DNA of 18,501 bases, from NCBI GenBank assembly GCA_030146875.1, contig JASLAX010000036.1:1-18501 (forward strand), written 5' to 3'. The stretch comes from Longimicrobiaceae bacterium. Its GTDB lineage: Bacteria; Gemmatimonadota; Gemmatimonadetes; Longimicrobiales; Longimicrobiaceae. Below, in pieces: positions 7,428-14,947 of this stretch. Each line of letters opens with the position of its first letter. Position 1 is the first letter of the stretch. Position numbers and translations under genes: made by a program. The notes below the pieces were generated by a model. That model was not told where the DNA came from. It saw only the letters and a program-made list of their open reading frames with translations, and did not search any database.

Positions 7428-9551
7428 CTAGAAGTCGTTGAGCTGCTCGATCGCCGTCGCCACGTCCTCGGGCTCGGGGAGGATCGCGCGCTCCACCTGC
7501 GGGGCGTAGGCGACCCAGGTGTCCATCGAGGCCACCCGCTTCACCGGCGCGTCCAGCCAGGGGAAGAGCTCGTCGGCGATGCGCGCCACGATCTCGGCGC
7601 CGATCCCCCATGAGAGCGAGTCCTCGTGGGCCACGATCACGCGGTTGGTCTTCTTCACCGACTCGGCGATGGTCTCCATGTCGAACGGGGAGATGGTGCG
7701 CAGGTCGATGACCTCGGTGCTGATCCCGCTGCGCTCCTCCACCATCTTGGCCGCCACCACCGAGCGCTGCACCAGCGCGCCCACGGCCACCACCGTCACG
7801 TCGGTGCCCTCGCGGACCTTCCTGGCCTTCCCGAACGGGATCATGAAGTTGGGGCCGGGATACTTCCCCTTGTTGTACACCTGCCGGTACAGGTGCTTGT
7901 GCTCCAGGAAGAGCACGGGGTCCTCGCAGCGGATGGCCGTGCGCAGCAGGCCGGCCGCGTCCACCGCGTTCGACGGCAGCACCACGCGCAGCCCCGGGCA
8001 GTGGGCGAAGATGCTCTCGCCCGTCTGCGAGTGGTAGATGGAGCCGCCCTTCAGGTACCCGCCGTAGGTGGTGCGGATGACCACCGGGGCGGAGTAGGTG
8101 TTGTTGGAGCGGTAGCGCATGGTGGCCAGCTCGCCCCGGATCTGCATCATCGCCGGCCAGATGTAGTCGAAGAACTGGATCTCCACCACCGGCTTGAGCC
8201 CGCGCACCGCCATCCCGATCGCGCGGCCCACGATGTTGGCCTCGGCGAGCGGGGAGTTGAAGACGCGGGTGCCGCCGAACTCGCGCTGCAGGCCGGCGGT
8301 GACCTTGAACACGCCGCCCTTCCCCTTCACGTCGGGCAGCACCTCCTCGCGCGAGCAGTCGGCCACGTCCTCGCCGAAGACCACGATACGCGGGTCGCGG
8401 CGCATCTCATCGCGCAGGGTGGCGTTGATCAGGTCGACCATCGTGGTCTCACCGCCGGTCCAGCGCGGGTCGTCCTCGGTGTCGAACTGCTCGGCCGTGG
8501 GGTCCACGTCGGGCGAGAACAGGAAGTCCATCGCGGTGGACGGGTCCGGCTGCGGCGAGGCCAGGGCCTGGTCGGTGGCCTCCTGCACCTCGGCCTGCAC
8601 CTCGGCCTCCAGGCGCTCCAGGTCGGCCTGGGTGGTGCCGCGGTCCAGGAGGAGCTGCGCGGCGCGCACCAGCGGGTCGCGCTTGCCCTCCTCCGCACGC
8701 ATGTCCTCGGTCTTGTAGAACCGCTCGTCGTCGCTCAGCGAGTGCGAGTACGGGCGGATGACCTTGGCGTGAACGAAGGCGGGGCCGTTGCCGGCGCGGG
8801 CGTGCTCCACCGCGCGGCGCATGGTCTCCCAGCTCTCCTCCAGGTCCGTCCCGTCGCAGGTCAGCACCAGCATGTTGGGGAACGACGCGACCAGCCGGGA
8901 GATGCTGCCGCCGGCGGTGTTCACCTCCACCGGCACCGAGATGGCGAACTCGTTGTCCTCCACGATGTAGACGACGGGCACCTTCAGGTTGCACGCGCTG
9001 TTCAGCGACTCCCAGAACTCGCCCTCGGACGTGGTTCCGTCGCCGGTGGTCACGAACACCACCTCGTCGGGCTGCGCGCGGGTGATCTCCGGGAGCTGGC
9101 CGCCCTCCTTGCGGGCGCGCACGGCGCCCTCGGCCGTGCCCACGGCCTGCAGGAACTGCGTGCCGGTGGGGGACGAGGAGGAGACGATGTTCAGGTCGTG
9201 CCGGCCCCAGTGCGAGGGCATCTGCCGCCCGCCCGAGGCGGGGTCGGCCGCCGCGCCCACCGCCTGCAGCAGCATGTCCAGCGGGGTCATCCCCAGCGCC
9301 AGGCAGAAGGCGCGGTCGCGGTAGTAGAAGTAGAACCAGTCGTAGGAGGGACGCGCGTGCGCCGCGGCGGCCACCTGGATGGCCTCGTGGCCGGCGCCCG
9401 AGATCTGGAAGAAGATCTTGTTCTGCTGCTTGAGCTGGATCTCCTTGTCGTCCAGCCGCCGGGCGAGGAGCATCGTCCGGTAGGCGCGGAACAGGGTCTC
9501 GCGGTCGAGCCCCGTCCCTGCGGCCGGCTTCTTTTTGGTCGTCGTGGCCAT
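7428..9551 (-). CDS. 2-oxoacid dehydrogenase E1, alpha and beta fused
   Basis: Thiamine-diphosphate-dependent E1 of a pyruvate or branched-chain 2-oxoacid dehydrogenase complex, 707 residues, with alpha and beta subunits in one chain. The alpha half carries the ThDP/Mg motif from GDG (170-172, in TTGDGTTSEGEFW) to N200 (VEDNEFAIS), plus the phosphorylation-loop-like YSHSLSDDERFYKT region. After an acidic, Pro-rich linker (about 320-368) the beta half starts at TTMVDLINATLRDEMRRDPRIVVFGEDVA and continues with FNSPLAEANIVGRAIGMA, HSQTGESIFAHCPGL and DLRTISPFD. E2 and E3 are not in the window, so substrate choice is open; fused E1s of this kind are often annotated as branched-chain or generic E1. 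ATG at 9551 is preferred (N-terminus MATTTKKKPAAG); a GTG at 9581 is an in-frame alternative. Neither has a clear ribosome binding site. Confidence 0.95.
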   Translation of the reverse strand: MATTTKKKPAAGTGLDRETLFRAYRTMLLARRLDDKEIQLKQQNKIFFQISGAGHEAIQVAAAAHARPSYDWFYFYYRDRAFCLALGMTPLDMLLQAVGAAADPASGGRQMPSHWGRHDLNIVSSSSPTGTQFLQAVGTAEGAVRARKEGGQLPEITRAQPDEVVFVTTGDGTTSEGEFWESLNSACNLKVPVVYIVEDNEFAISVPVEVNTAGGSISRLVASFPNMLVLTCDGTDLEESWETMRRAVEHARAGNGPAFVHAKVIRPYSHSLSDDERFYKTEDMRAEEGKRDPLVRAAQLLLDRGTTQADLERLEAEVQAEVQEATDQALASPQPDPSTAMDFLFSPDVDPTAEQFDTEDDPRWTGGETTMVDLINATLRDEMRRDPRIVVFGEDVADCSREEVLPDVKGKGGVFKVTAGLQREFGGTRVFNSPLAEANIVGRAIGMAVRGLKPVVEIQFFDYIWPAMMQIRGELATMRYRSNNTYSAPVVIRTTYGGYLKGGSIYHSQTGESIFAHCPGLRVVLPSNAVDAAGLLRTAIRCEDPVLFLEHKHLYRQVYNKGKYPGPNFMIPFGKARKVREGTDVTVVAVGALVQRSVVAAKMVEERSGISTEVIDLRTISPFDMETIAESVKKTNRVIVAHEDSLSWGIGAEIVARIADELFPWLDAPVKRVASMDTWVAYAPQVERAILPEPEDVATAIEQLNDF

Positions 9552-9624
9552 GGTGGTCGCCGTTGTAGGACCGTCGGGCACCCGCGCGTTACGCCTGTCG
9601 TCGATGCCCGGAAACGCGGGTAGG

Positions 9625-9630
9625 AGTATA
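9625..9630 (-). promoter_or_regulatory. Candidate -10 element (TATACT) for the E1 gene
   Basis: On the minus strand this reads TATACT, five of six matches to TATAAT, in an otherwise very GC-rich region. A start of transcription near 9618 would give a leader of about 65 nt to ATG 9551. No convincing -35 is visible. Confidence 0.45.
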
Positions 9631-9783
9631 TCGCCCCGCCATTTCCCCGGCCAGACCGCCGCCGCAGGATGTGCACCGGCCGGACCCCACGGGCAGCCCC
9701 ACCGGCGCCGGTCGTCTTCTCCTCACGTTCCCCGGGTCCTGCTCTCCGCTCGCCCCCAGGCGGCCTCTACCCCCCAATCGTCA

Positions 9784-9823
9784 TCCGCGGACGAGCGATC
9801 CGTCCGCGGAAGCGAGCGGATCC
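9784..9823. repeat. Tandem imperfect repeat of palindrome TCCGCGGA
   Basis: The 8-bp palindrome TCCGCGGA occurs at 9784-9791 and 9803-9810 (19-bp period). Each copy is followed by a similar tail, CGAGCGATCC (9792-9801) and CGAGCGGATCC (9813-9823). It lies in the 351-bp gap between the divergent E1 and glycosyltransferase genes, 34 bp upstream of the candidate -10 at 9857. It could be an operator with two helically phased half-sites, but it may be chance in GC-rich DNA. Apart from this repeat and the two -10 candidates I see nothing else in 9552-9902. Confidence 0.4.
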
Positions 9824-9856
9824 ACCCCCCGCCTCCCCCCGCGGCGGGGCGAGCGT

Positions 9857-9862
9857 TATCTT
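9857..9862 (+). promoter_or_regulatory. Candidate -10 element (TATCTT) for the GT39-like gene
   Basis: TATCTT in a GC-rich context, 41 bp upstream of the chosen GTG 9903. The same hexamer precedes the minus-strand gene starting at 16710. No clear -35 was seen. It argues against translation starts further upstream in this frame. Confidence 0.4.
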
Positions 9863-9902
9863 GCCGCGTCCCGTCCGCAGCCCTCCCCGCGCCCCCGCTC
9901 CC

Positions 9903-11603
9903 GTGGCCCGCCGCTCCCGCCGTCCCGTTTCCACGCCGCCCCTCGCCTCGACGTCCTCCGCGCCTCCGCGGGCGGCGCCCTCCGACCCCCCGCGCTCCGC
10001 CCGGCGCGGACGGGGGTGGGCGGTGACGGGCACCCTGGCCGCGGTGCACCTGGTGCTGGGGCTCGTCCTGCTGCACCCGATCCCCTACATCGGCGGGGAC
10101 AACGCGGCGTACTACGCGCTGGCGCGCTCGCTCCTGGAGCTGGGCGAGTACCGCGAGCTGTGGGACCCGGCCACGCCGGCGCACGCCACCTATCCGCCGC
10201 TCTTCCCCGCCATGCTGGCAGGGGCCCTGCTGGTCGGCGCCCGCGGCTGGGCCGCGCTGAAGCTCGTCGGCGTCCTCTGCTCCGTGGGGGGGGTCGTGGC
10301 CTCGCACCGCTGGCTGCGGCGCGAGACGACGCCCGGCGTGGCCCTCGCCGCCGGGGTGGCGCTCGCCGTCGCCCCCGGGGTGCTGGAGCAGGCGCAGCTC
10401 GTCCTCTCCGACGTGCCCTTCGCCGCCTTCACCGCGCTGGCGCTGCTCGCCTTCGCGCGCCTGCCGCAGGCGGGGGAGCCAAGGGCGGTGCGGGGCGAGG
10501 TGCTCGCGGCGCTCGCGGTGTCGCTGGCGTACCTGACCCGCGCGGCGGGGCTGCCGCTCTTCCTGGCCGCGCTCCTGTTGCTCGCGTACCGGCGGCGGTG
10601 GCGCGGGGTGGGGATCCTGGCGGGCGTGGTGGGCGTCCCCGCCTTCCTGTGGTGGCTGCGCGGGCGGAGCGTGGGCGAGGGGTACGCGGGGGCGTTCTGG
10701 CTGGCGGACTCCTACCAGCCGGCGCTCGGGCGGGCGGGCGCGGGGGAGATGGCCCGGAGGGTGGGGGAGAACGCGGCGACGTACGCCGGCGAGCACCTGC
10801 CCACGGTGCTCCTGGGCTCGCCGTGGGCGGGAGCGTGGCTGGGCGCCGCCGTCGTCCTGCTCGCCCTGGCGGGATGGGCGCGGCGGCTGCGGAAGCCCGG
10901 GCTGGCGGAGGCGTGGGCGCCGCTCTACGTGGCGCTCCTCCTCCTCTGGCCCGCCGCGTGGTCGGGGGAGCGCTTCCTGCTCCCCCTGCTGGCCCCGCTC
11001 CTCCTGTGGACGGGGGAGGCCGTGCGCGACGGCTGGGCGCGCGCGCGTGCGCCGCGGGTGCCGGCCCTGGCCGTCGCGGCCGCGCTGGCGCTGGCGGCGC
11101 TCCCCGGGCTGCTGGCGGGGACGAGGGGCGCGGCGACGTGCCGGGTGGCGGGCTACGACTGCCTGCAGCCCATGTGGCGGGACCTGCTGGGGATGGGCGA
11201 GGCGGTGCGGGGGCGGCTCCCCGAGGGGGCGGTGGTCCTCTCCCGCAAGCCGCAGCTCTTCTGGGCCATCTCGGGCTACCGGGGGCGCCTGTACCCGCTG
11301 AGCACGGAGCCCGACTCGTTCTTCCGCGCGGCGGCGGCGGCGCGGGCGGACTGGGTGGTCATCGACATGGTCCCCGACCTGGCCCCGCTCTACCTGCACC
11401 CGGTGCTGCTGGAGCGGCGCGGCGACTTCTGCATCGTCGCCGACGCGTCGCTCCCCGAGGCGGCGCTGGCGCGCATCGACACGGCGGGCCCGTCGCCGCG
11501 GCCGGGCTCGGCCGCGAACGCGTACCGGAGCTGTCCGCTGGTCCCTCAGGAGGGCGGGGCGGCCTCCGAGAGCGCGCCGCGGGGCGCGGGCCTGGGGCGG
11601 TAG
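9903..11603 (+). CDS. GT39-like polytopic glycosyltransferase
   Basis: Multi-spanning membrane protein (about 566 residues) with the plan of GT-C/GT39 enzymes such as ArnT and PMT, which transfer sugars from polyprenyl-phosphate donors on the outer face of the inner membrane. TM1 (TLAAVHLVLGLVLL) is followed by a first outer loop IPYIGGDNAAYYALARSLLELGEY, whose Asp corresponds to the catalytic acid of the DxxxY-type motif, then TYPPLFPAMLAGALLVGA. Many Leu/Ala/Val-rich helices follow, then a soluble C-terminal domain (about 400-566). The start is uncertain. GTG 9903 leaves a basic Arg/Pro-rich cytoplasmic tail before TM1 and lies just downstream of a -10 candidate. GTG 10023, with a G-rich stretch before it, would begin at TM1. 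Its 3' end overlaps the convergent GT2 gene by 58 bp. Acceptor unknown. Confidence 0.8.
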   Translation: MARRSRRPVSTPPLASTSSAPPRAAPSDPPRSARRGRGWAVTGTLAAVHLVLGLVLLHPIPYIGGDNAAYYALARSLLELGEYRELWDPATPAHATYPPLFPAMLAGALLVGARGWAALKLVGVLCSVGGVVASHRWLRRETTPGVALAAGVALAVAPGVLEQAQLVLSDVPFAAFTALALLAFARLPQAGEPRAVRGEVLAALAVSLAYLTRAAGLPLFLAALLLLAYRRRWRGVGILAGVVGVPAFLWWLRGRSVGEGYAGAFWLADSYQPALGRAGAGEMARRVGENAATYAGEHLPTVLLGSPWAGAWLGAAVVLLALAGWARRLRKPGLAEAWAPLYVALLLLWPAAWSGERFLLPLLAPLLLWTGEAVRDGWARARAPRVPALAVAAALALAALPGLLAGTRGAATCRVAGYDCLQPMWRDLLGMGEAVRGRLPEGAVVLSRKPQLFWAISGYRGRLYPLSTEPDSFFRAAAAARADWVVIDMVPDLAPLYLHPVLLERRGDFCIVADASLPEAALARIDTAGPSPRPGSAANAYRSCPLVPQEGGAASESAPRGAGLGR

Positions 11604-12322
11604 AGCGGCGGGCGCGGCGGGAGCAGCGAGGCGCGCAGGATGTGGAAGACCGCGGCGACGCCGTCGCGCCAGCCGATCTTCTTCCCCTCGGACCACGTGC
11701 GCCCCGTGTAGCGCACCGGCACCTCCGCCACCCGCGCGCCCGCCTGCGCCAGGCGGGCCGCCAGCTCGGGCTCGATCCCGAAGCGGTCGGAGCGCAGCGG
11801 CAGGGAGCGGATCAGGTCGGCGCGCGCCGCCTTGTAGCCGTTCTCCATGTCGGTCAGCTCCAGCCCGGTGAGCGCGTTGGAGAGGCGGGTGAGCCCCCGG
11901 TTCACCAGCCGGTGCGCGCTCCACCGCCGCGCGCCGCCCGCGGCGACGAAGCGGGTGCCCACCACGGCGTCCGCCCGCCCCGCCAGGATGGGCGCCAGCA
12001 CGGCGGGCAGGTCGATGGGATCGTACTCCAGGTCCGCGTCCTGAATCACCACGACGTCGCCCGTGGCGCGGGCGAGCGCCGTCCGCACCGCCGCGCCCTT
12101 GCCGCGGTTGCGCTCGTGGCGGAGGAGCACGTCCACCACCCCGGCGCGCCGCAGCTCCCGCAGCGCCTCCCAGGTCCCGTCCGTCGACCCGTCGTCCACG
12201 CACACCACCTCCAGCTCGAACGGCAGCGCGCGCAGCCGCGCCACCGACTGGGCGACGTGCGACGCCTCGTCGAAGACGGGGATCAGGATGGAGATTCGCG
12301 GCGCGGGGCCGGCAGGCTGCAT
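11546..12322 (-). CDS. GT2-family polyprenol-phosphate sugar synthase-like
   Basis: Glycosyltransferase family 2 protein (258 residues), similar in plan to dolichyl/polyprenyl-phosphate mannose or glucose synthases that load a nucleotide sugar onto a lipid phosphate. Visible GT-A motifs are ISILIPVFDEA (10-20), VVCVDDGSTDGT (39-50), HERNRGKGAAVRTAL (69-83) and the metal-binding DAD at 95-97 (VIQDADLEYDP), then GTRFVAAGG and FGIEPELAARLAQAG. EVPVRYTGRTWSEGKKIGWRDG near the C-terminus is typical of the DPM1-like group. There is no C-terminal membrane domain, so it would work at the membrane surface. ATG 12322 begins a normal family N-terminus; no Shine-Dalgarno precedes it. The adjoining convergent GT39-like protein is a plausible user of its product. 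Last 58 bp overlap that gene. Confidence 0.9.
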   Translation of the reverse strand: MQPAGPAPRISILIPVFDEASHVAQSVARLRALPFELEVVCVDDGSTDGTWEALRELRRAGVVDVLLRHERNRGKGAAVRTALARATGDVVVIQDADLEYDPIDLPAVLAPILAGRADAVVGTRFVAAGGARRWSAHRLVNRGLTRLSNALTGLELTDMENGYKAARADLIRSLPLRSDRFGIEPELAARLAQAGARVAEVPVRYTGRTWSEGKKIGWRDGVAAVFHILRASLLPPRPPLYRPRPAPRGALSEAAPPS

Positions 12323-12353
12323 CGGTGCGGGCGCGGTGGTCAGGGGGTGGTCC

Positions 12354-12359
12354 AACTTA
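12354..12359 (-). promoter_or_regulatory. Candidate -10 element (TAAGTT) for the GT2 gene
   Basis: Minus-strand TAAGTT in the 68-bp gap between the CPBP stop and the GT2 start, 31 bp before ATG 12322. It is the only A/T-rich spot in that gap. It suggests the GT2 gene can be transcribed separately from the upstream CPBP gene. Confidence 0.3.
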
Positions 12360-12390
12360 CCGGCGGGGCGGGCGCGGGGCCAGCGGACGA

Positions 12391-13323
12391 CTACCCCTCC
12401 TCGGCCCGCCGTCCCCCCTGCACGATCACGGCGCAGAGCACGGCGACCAGGGCGAAGAGGGCGAACCACCCGTCGATCAGCCGGTCGCTCCCCCAGAGCC
12501 GCGCCTCGGCCCCGGGCGCGGCGTCCGTCAGCCAGCCGTAGGACTTCAGCCAGAAGATCCACCCCGCGTGGATGCCGATGCTGGCCCACAGGTCGCCCGT
12601 GCGCACGTACGCCAGGGCCAGGACGATTCCGGCCAGCAGGAGCGAGATCCCGGCGGGGAGCAGGGCGTCCACGTCCCCGAAGCCCGCCAGCATCCCCGGC
12701 AGCGCCTCCAGCCCCGACGTCCACCCGATCCGCTCCGGCGACGGCGGGCGGGCCAGGAAGTGGACCACCGCGTAGACGGCGCTGCTCGCCACCAGCGCCG
12801 CGGGCCACGGCATCGCCCGGCGCATCCCCCCGAAGAAGGCGCCGCGGAAGAGGAGCTCCTCGATCACGCCGACGACGAGCGCCGTGACGAGGGCGCCGGC
12901 GAGGCGCCCGGCGAAGTCCGCCGCCGAGCGCTCCAGGTCCATCGTCCGCCCCCCGACGGCGATGGCGACGCCGCAGACGGCGGCCAGGGAGAGGAAGCCC
13001 ATCGCGAACCCCGCCCCCAGGCGGCGCCACGAGGGGCGCCGCGGGTCCAGCCCCACGTCGGCCCAGCGGCGGATGCCCGCGGCGCGGACGTAGAACGGCA
13101 GGCCGACCAGGGCCACCACCAGCAGCCCGCGGTTCACGTAGCGCGAGAAGCGCATCCGCGTCAGCGGCTCCAGCGCGGGCACGCCCTCGGCCACCGCATG
13201 GACGGCGTGCCAGAGCCCGGGCGCCAGCAGCGCGCCGCCCACGAACACGGCCGCCAGGTACAGCGCCAGCGCCGCCACGGGGCGGCCCTGGGCGGGGCGG
13301 TGCGGGGGCGCTGGCTGGGGCAT
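12391..13323 (-). CDS. CPBP-family intramembrane metalloprotease
   Basis: Polytopic membrane protein of 310 residues in the CPBP (CAAX protease/bacteriocin-processing, Abi) family. The family motifs are visible: EELLFRG with E155, E156 and R160 (motif 1), YAVVHFLA with H188 (motif 2) and IHAGWIFWLK with H252 (motif 3). Hydrophobic segments lie at about 16-36, 66-80, 103-124, 142-156, 174-190, 221-240 and 283-301. These proteins act as intramembrane glutamate/histidine proteases or as chaperone-like factors; the substrate here is unknown. ATG 13323 is used, but GTG 13353, ten codons upstream, is in frame and would lie almost at the predicted transcription start (TACGTT at 13363-13368). Neither has a Shine-Dalgarno. 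Divergent from the metallo-hydrolase gene at 13444. Confidence 0.9.
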   Translation of the reverse strand: MPQPAPPHRPAQGRPVAALALYLAAVFVGGALLAPGLWHAVHAVAEGVPALEPLTRMRFSRYVNRGLLVVALVGLPFYVRAAGIRRWADVGLDPRRPSWRRLGAGFAMGFLSLAAVCGVAIAVGGRTMDLERSAADFAGRLAGALVTALVVGVIEELLFRGAFFGGMRRAMPWPAALVASSAVYAVVHFLARPPSPERIGWTSGLEALPGMLAGFGDVDALLPAGISLLLAGIVLALAYVRTGDLWASIGIHAGWIFWLKSYGWLTDAAPGAEARLWGSDRLIDGWFALFALVAVLCAVIVQGGRRAEEG

Positions 13324-13362
13324 CGGCGCGGCTGCGGAGGGGTGGTCGGGCACGGGCGGCGG

Positions 13363-13368
13363 AACGTA
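13363..13368 (-). promoter_or_regulatory. Candidate -10 element (TACGTT) for the CPBP gene
   Basis: Minus-strand TACGTT, with transcription expected to begin near 13356. That is three bases before an in-frame GTG (13353) and 33 before ATG 13323. No clear -35 was seen. Confidence 0.3.
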
Positions 13369-13406
13369 CCGGCGCCCGTGGCGGCGCGTCAAGCGCGCCC
13401 GCACCC

Positions 13407-13433
13407 TTGATCCGGCGGCGCGGCGCGTATATC
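13407..13433 (+). promoter_or_regulatory. Promoter candidate giving a near-leaderless mRNA
   Basis: TTGATC (13407-13412) and TATATC (13428-13433) separated by 15 bp resemble -35 and -10 boxes. Transcription would begin near 13440, a few bases before ATG 13444. No Shine-Dalgarno exists in front of that ATG, so near-leaderless translation is a reasonable reading. Confidence 0.5.
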
Positions 13434-13443
13434 CCTTCGATAC

Positions 13444-14460
13444 ATGCCGCTCGCCTCTGGACCGTCCCGCGCCGAATCCGCGCCCCCGCCCGCGCCCGTG
13501 GCGGAGGGGCTCTGGCGGATCACGACCCCGCTCCCGTTCCGCCCGCGCGAGGTGCACGCCTACCTGGCGGGCCTCCCCGGCGGCGGGTGGATGCTGGTGG
13601 ACGGCGGGGTGGACACGCCCGAGGCCTGGGCCGCCCTGGAGGCCGGCGTCCGCGCCGCGGCGGGGGGGTGGCACGACGTCCGCCTGCACGTCGTCACCCA
13701 CATGCACGTGGACCACGTGGGCCTGGCCGCCCGCGTCCGCGCCGTTCGGGCCCCCGCGCTGCTGATGGGGCGGCTGGACGCGGAGCGCATGGCCCACGCG
13801 GCGGCGGAGCCCGAGGACGAGGCGCGGTACCGCGAGGGCCTCTGGCGCCGCTGCGGCGCGCCGGCGGAGTGGATCGAGCGGGTGGAGGGCGTGCGCGGCG
13901 CCGCCGGGGCCCTGGCCCCGCCGGCGGCGCCGGACGCGACGCTGGACGGGGACGGCGGCGACGTGCCCGGCGCGGAGGGGTGGCGCTTCGTCTGGACGCC
14001 CGGCCACACCGCCGGCCACGTCTCGCTGCACCGCCCCGCGGACGGCGTGCTGGTGGCGGGGGACGTCGTCCTCCCCCGCGTGACGCCGACGCTGGGGGTG
14101 AACCGGCAGCGGCCGGATCCCGTGGGCGACTTCCTGGACGCCCTGGCCCGGGTGGAGGCGCTGGCGCCGCGGGTCGTCCTTCCCGGCCACGGGGATCCCA
14201 TCCCGGGGGACGCCGGCCGCCCGGCCGAGCTCGCCGCGGCCGCGCGCGGGGAGACCGACGCGGTCGCGGCCCTGCTCGGCCCCGCCCCCGCCACCGTGTG
14301 GGAGGTGGTGGAGGCGCGCTACGCGGGGAGGGACCTGCCCCCCGGCGCGCAGGCGCAGGCCCTGCGCGAGACGCTGGCGCACCTGGACCGCCTGGTGGCG
14401 GGCGGCCGCGCGGCGGAGCACGTACGATCCCACGGCGGCGCCGTCTTCTCCGCCGCCTGA
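13444..14460 (+). CDS. Metallo-beta-lactamase-fold hydrolase
   Basis: MBL-fold metallohydrolase of 338 residues, predicted cytoplasmic. Metal ligands are visible: THMHVDHVG (H86, H88, D90, H91), H188 in TPGHTAGH, D207 in VAGDVVLP and H249 in LPGHGDP. This is the complete two-metal set. The N-terminal WRITTPLPFRPREVHAYLAG, the insert between the first and second His motifs, and a C-terminal helical extension (about 260-330, with ALRETLAHLDRLVAGG) resemble the glyoxalase-II-like/LACTB2-type branch. Many of these are annotated only as MBL-fold hydrolases, and the substrate cannot be inferred. ATG 13444 lies just after a promoter-like -35/-10 pair without a ribosome binding site. The next gene begins 33 bp after its stop, so the two may be cotranscribed. 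Confidence 0.92.
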   Translation: MPLASGPSRAESAPPPAPVAEGLWRITTPLPFRPREVHAYLAGLPGGGWMLVDGGVDTPEAWAALEAGVRAAAGGWHDVRLHVVTHMHVDHVGLAARVRAVRAPALLMGRLDAERMAHAAAEPEDEARYREGLWRRCGAPAEWIERVEGVRGAAGALAPPAAPDATLDGDGGDVPGAEGWRFVWTPGHTAGHVSLHRPADGVLVAGDVVLPRVTPTLGVNRQRPDPVGDFLDALARVEALAPRVVLPGHGDPIPGDAGRPAELAAAARGETDAVAALLGPAPATVWEVVEARYAGRDLPPGAQAQALRETLAHLDRLVAGGRAAEHVRSHGGAVFSAA

Positions 14461-14493
14461 AGCCCCCCCACGACCTCTCCCACCCGGACGCCC

Positions 14494-14868
14494 ATGCGCA
14501 TCCTGCTCGCCATCCTGGTCCTGATCGCGGTCGCGATCTACGTTCCGTCCGTGCGCTCGCGCATCGCGCCCAAGGTGCAGACCGTGGTGCTGGACCCGCT
14601 CTACGAGTGGAACACGAAGAACCGCGTGAAGTCCATCCGGCGGCTGATCGAGGAGGAGCGCACCACGGGGGGGAAGACGCCCGCGCCGGCCGCCCTGGGC
14701 GCCTTCATCCGCCGCCACCAGCCGGGCGAGGACTCCGCCAACGACCCGTGGGGCAACCCGTACTACCTGCAGCCGGTGGACCGCAGGAACGTACAGGTGG
14801 TCTCGGCGGGCCGCGACGGGCAGGTCAACACGGTGGACGACATCCGTTCCGAGCCCATCGAGCGCTGA
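14494..14868 (+). CDS. Small membrane-anchored GspG-like (pseudopilin C-domain) protein
   Basis: Protein of 124 residues with one N-terminal membrane helix (about 3-19, ILLAILVLIAVAIYVPS) and a C-terminal part like the major type II secretion pseudopilin GspG: DPWGNPYYL (84-92) and VVSAGRDGQVNTVDDI (102-117). That segment corresponds to the GspG calcium-binding end. The canonical prepilin signal (Gly before FTLIE) is missing; the protein starts directly with the hydrophobic helix, so processing by prepilin peptidase is unlikely. No other secretion genes are nearby. It may be a diverged or orphan minor pseudopilin or an envelope protein that borrowed the fold. The start lacks a good Shine-Dalgarno. 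It lies 33 bp after the MBL gene and is followed by a hairpin. Confidence 0.75.
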   Translation: MRILLAILVLIAVAIYVPSVRSRIAPKVQTVVLDPLYEWNTKNRVKSIRRLIEEERTTGGKTPAPAALGAFIRRHQPGEDSANDPWGNPYYLQPVDRRNVQVVSAGRDGQVNTVDDIRSEPIER

Positions 14869-14897
14869 CGCGCCCGGCACGGGCGTTGCCGAGTCCC

Positions 14898-14922
14898 GGA
14901 CGGCCGGACCGCCCGGCCGTCC
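14898..14922 (+). terminator. Hairpin between the pseudopilin-like gene and coaE
   Basis: Perfect 10-bp stem GGACGGCCGG (14898-14907) / CCGGCCGTCC (14913-14922), loop ACCGC, with no T-run. It ends 25 bp before the coaE ATG, so it may be a weak terminator or a structure in the coaE leader. Confidence 0.5.
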
Positions 14923-14947
14923 ACCGGATACCGGATCGAGGGAGCGC

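Noticed and set aside
7084..7611. Small open frames on both strands across the hairpin-rich gap
   Set aside because: They cross the inverted repeats and a strong terminator and show no ribosome binding site or family sequence.
7626..9623. Long plus-strand open frame (665 residues) opposite the E1 gene
   Set aside because: It is an antisense shadow of the E1 coding sequence caused by very high GC at third codon positions; composition is low-complexity and shows no family motifs.
9669..9902. N-terminal extension of the GT39-like protein back to 9669
   Set aside because: It would cover the -10 candidate at 9857 and the palindrome repeat, and its translation is Pro/Arg/Ser-rich without membrane or family features.
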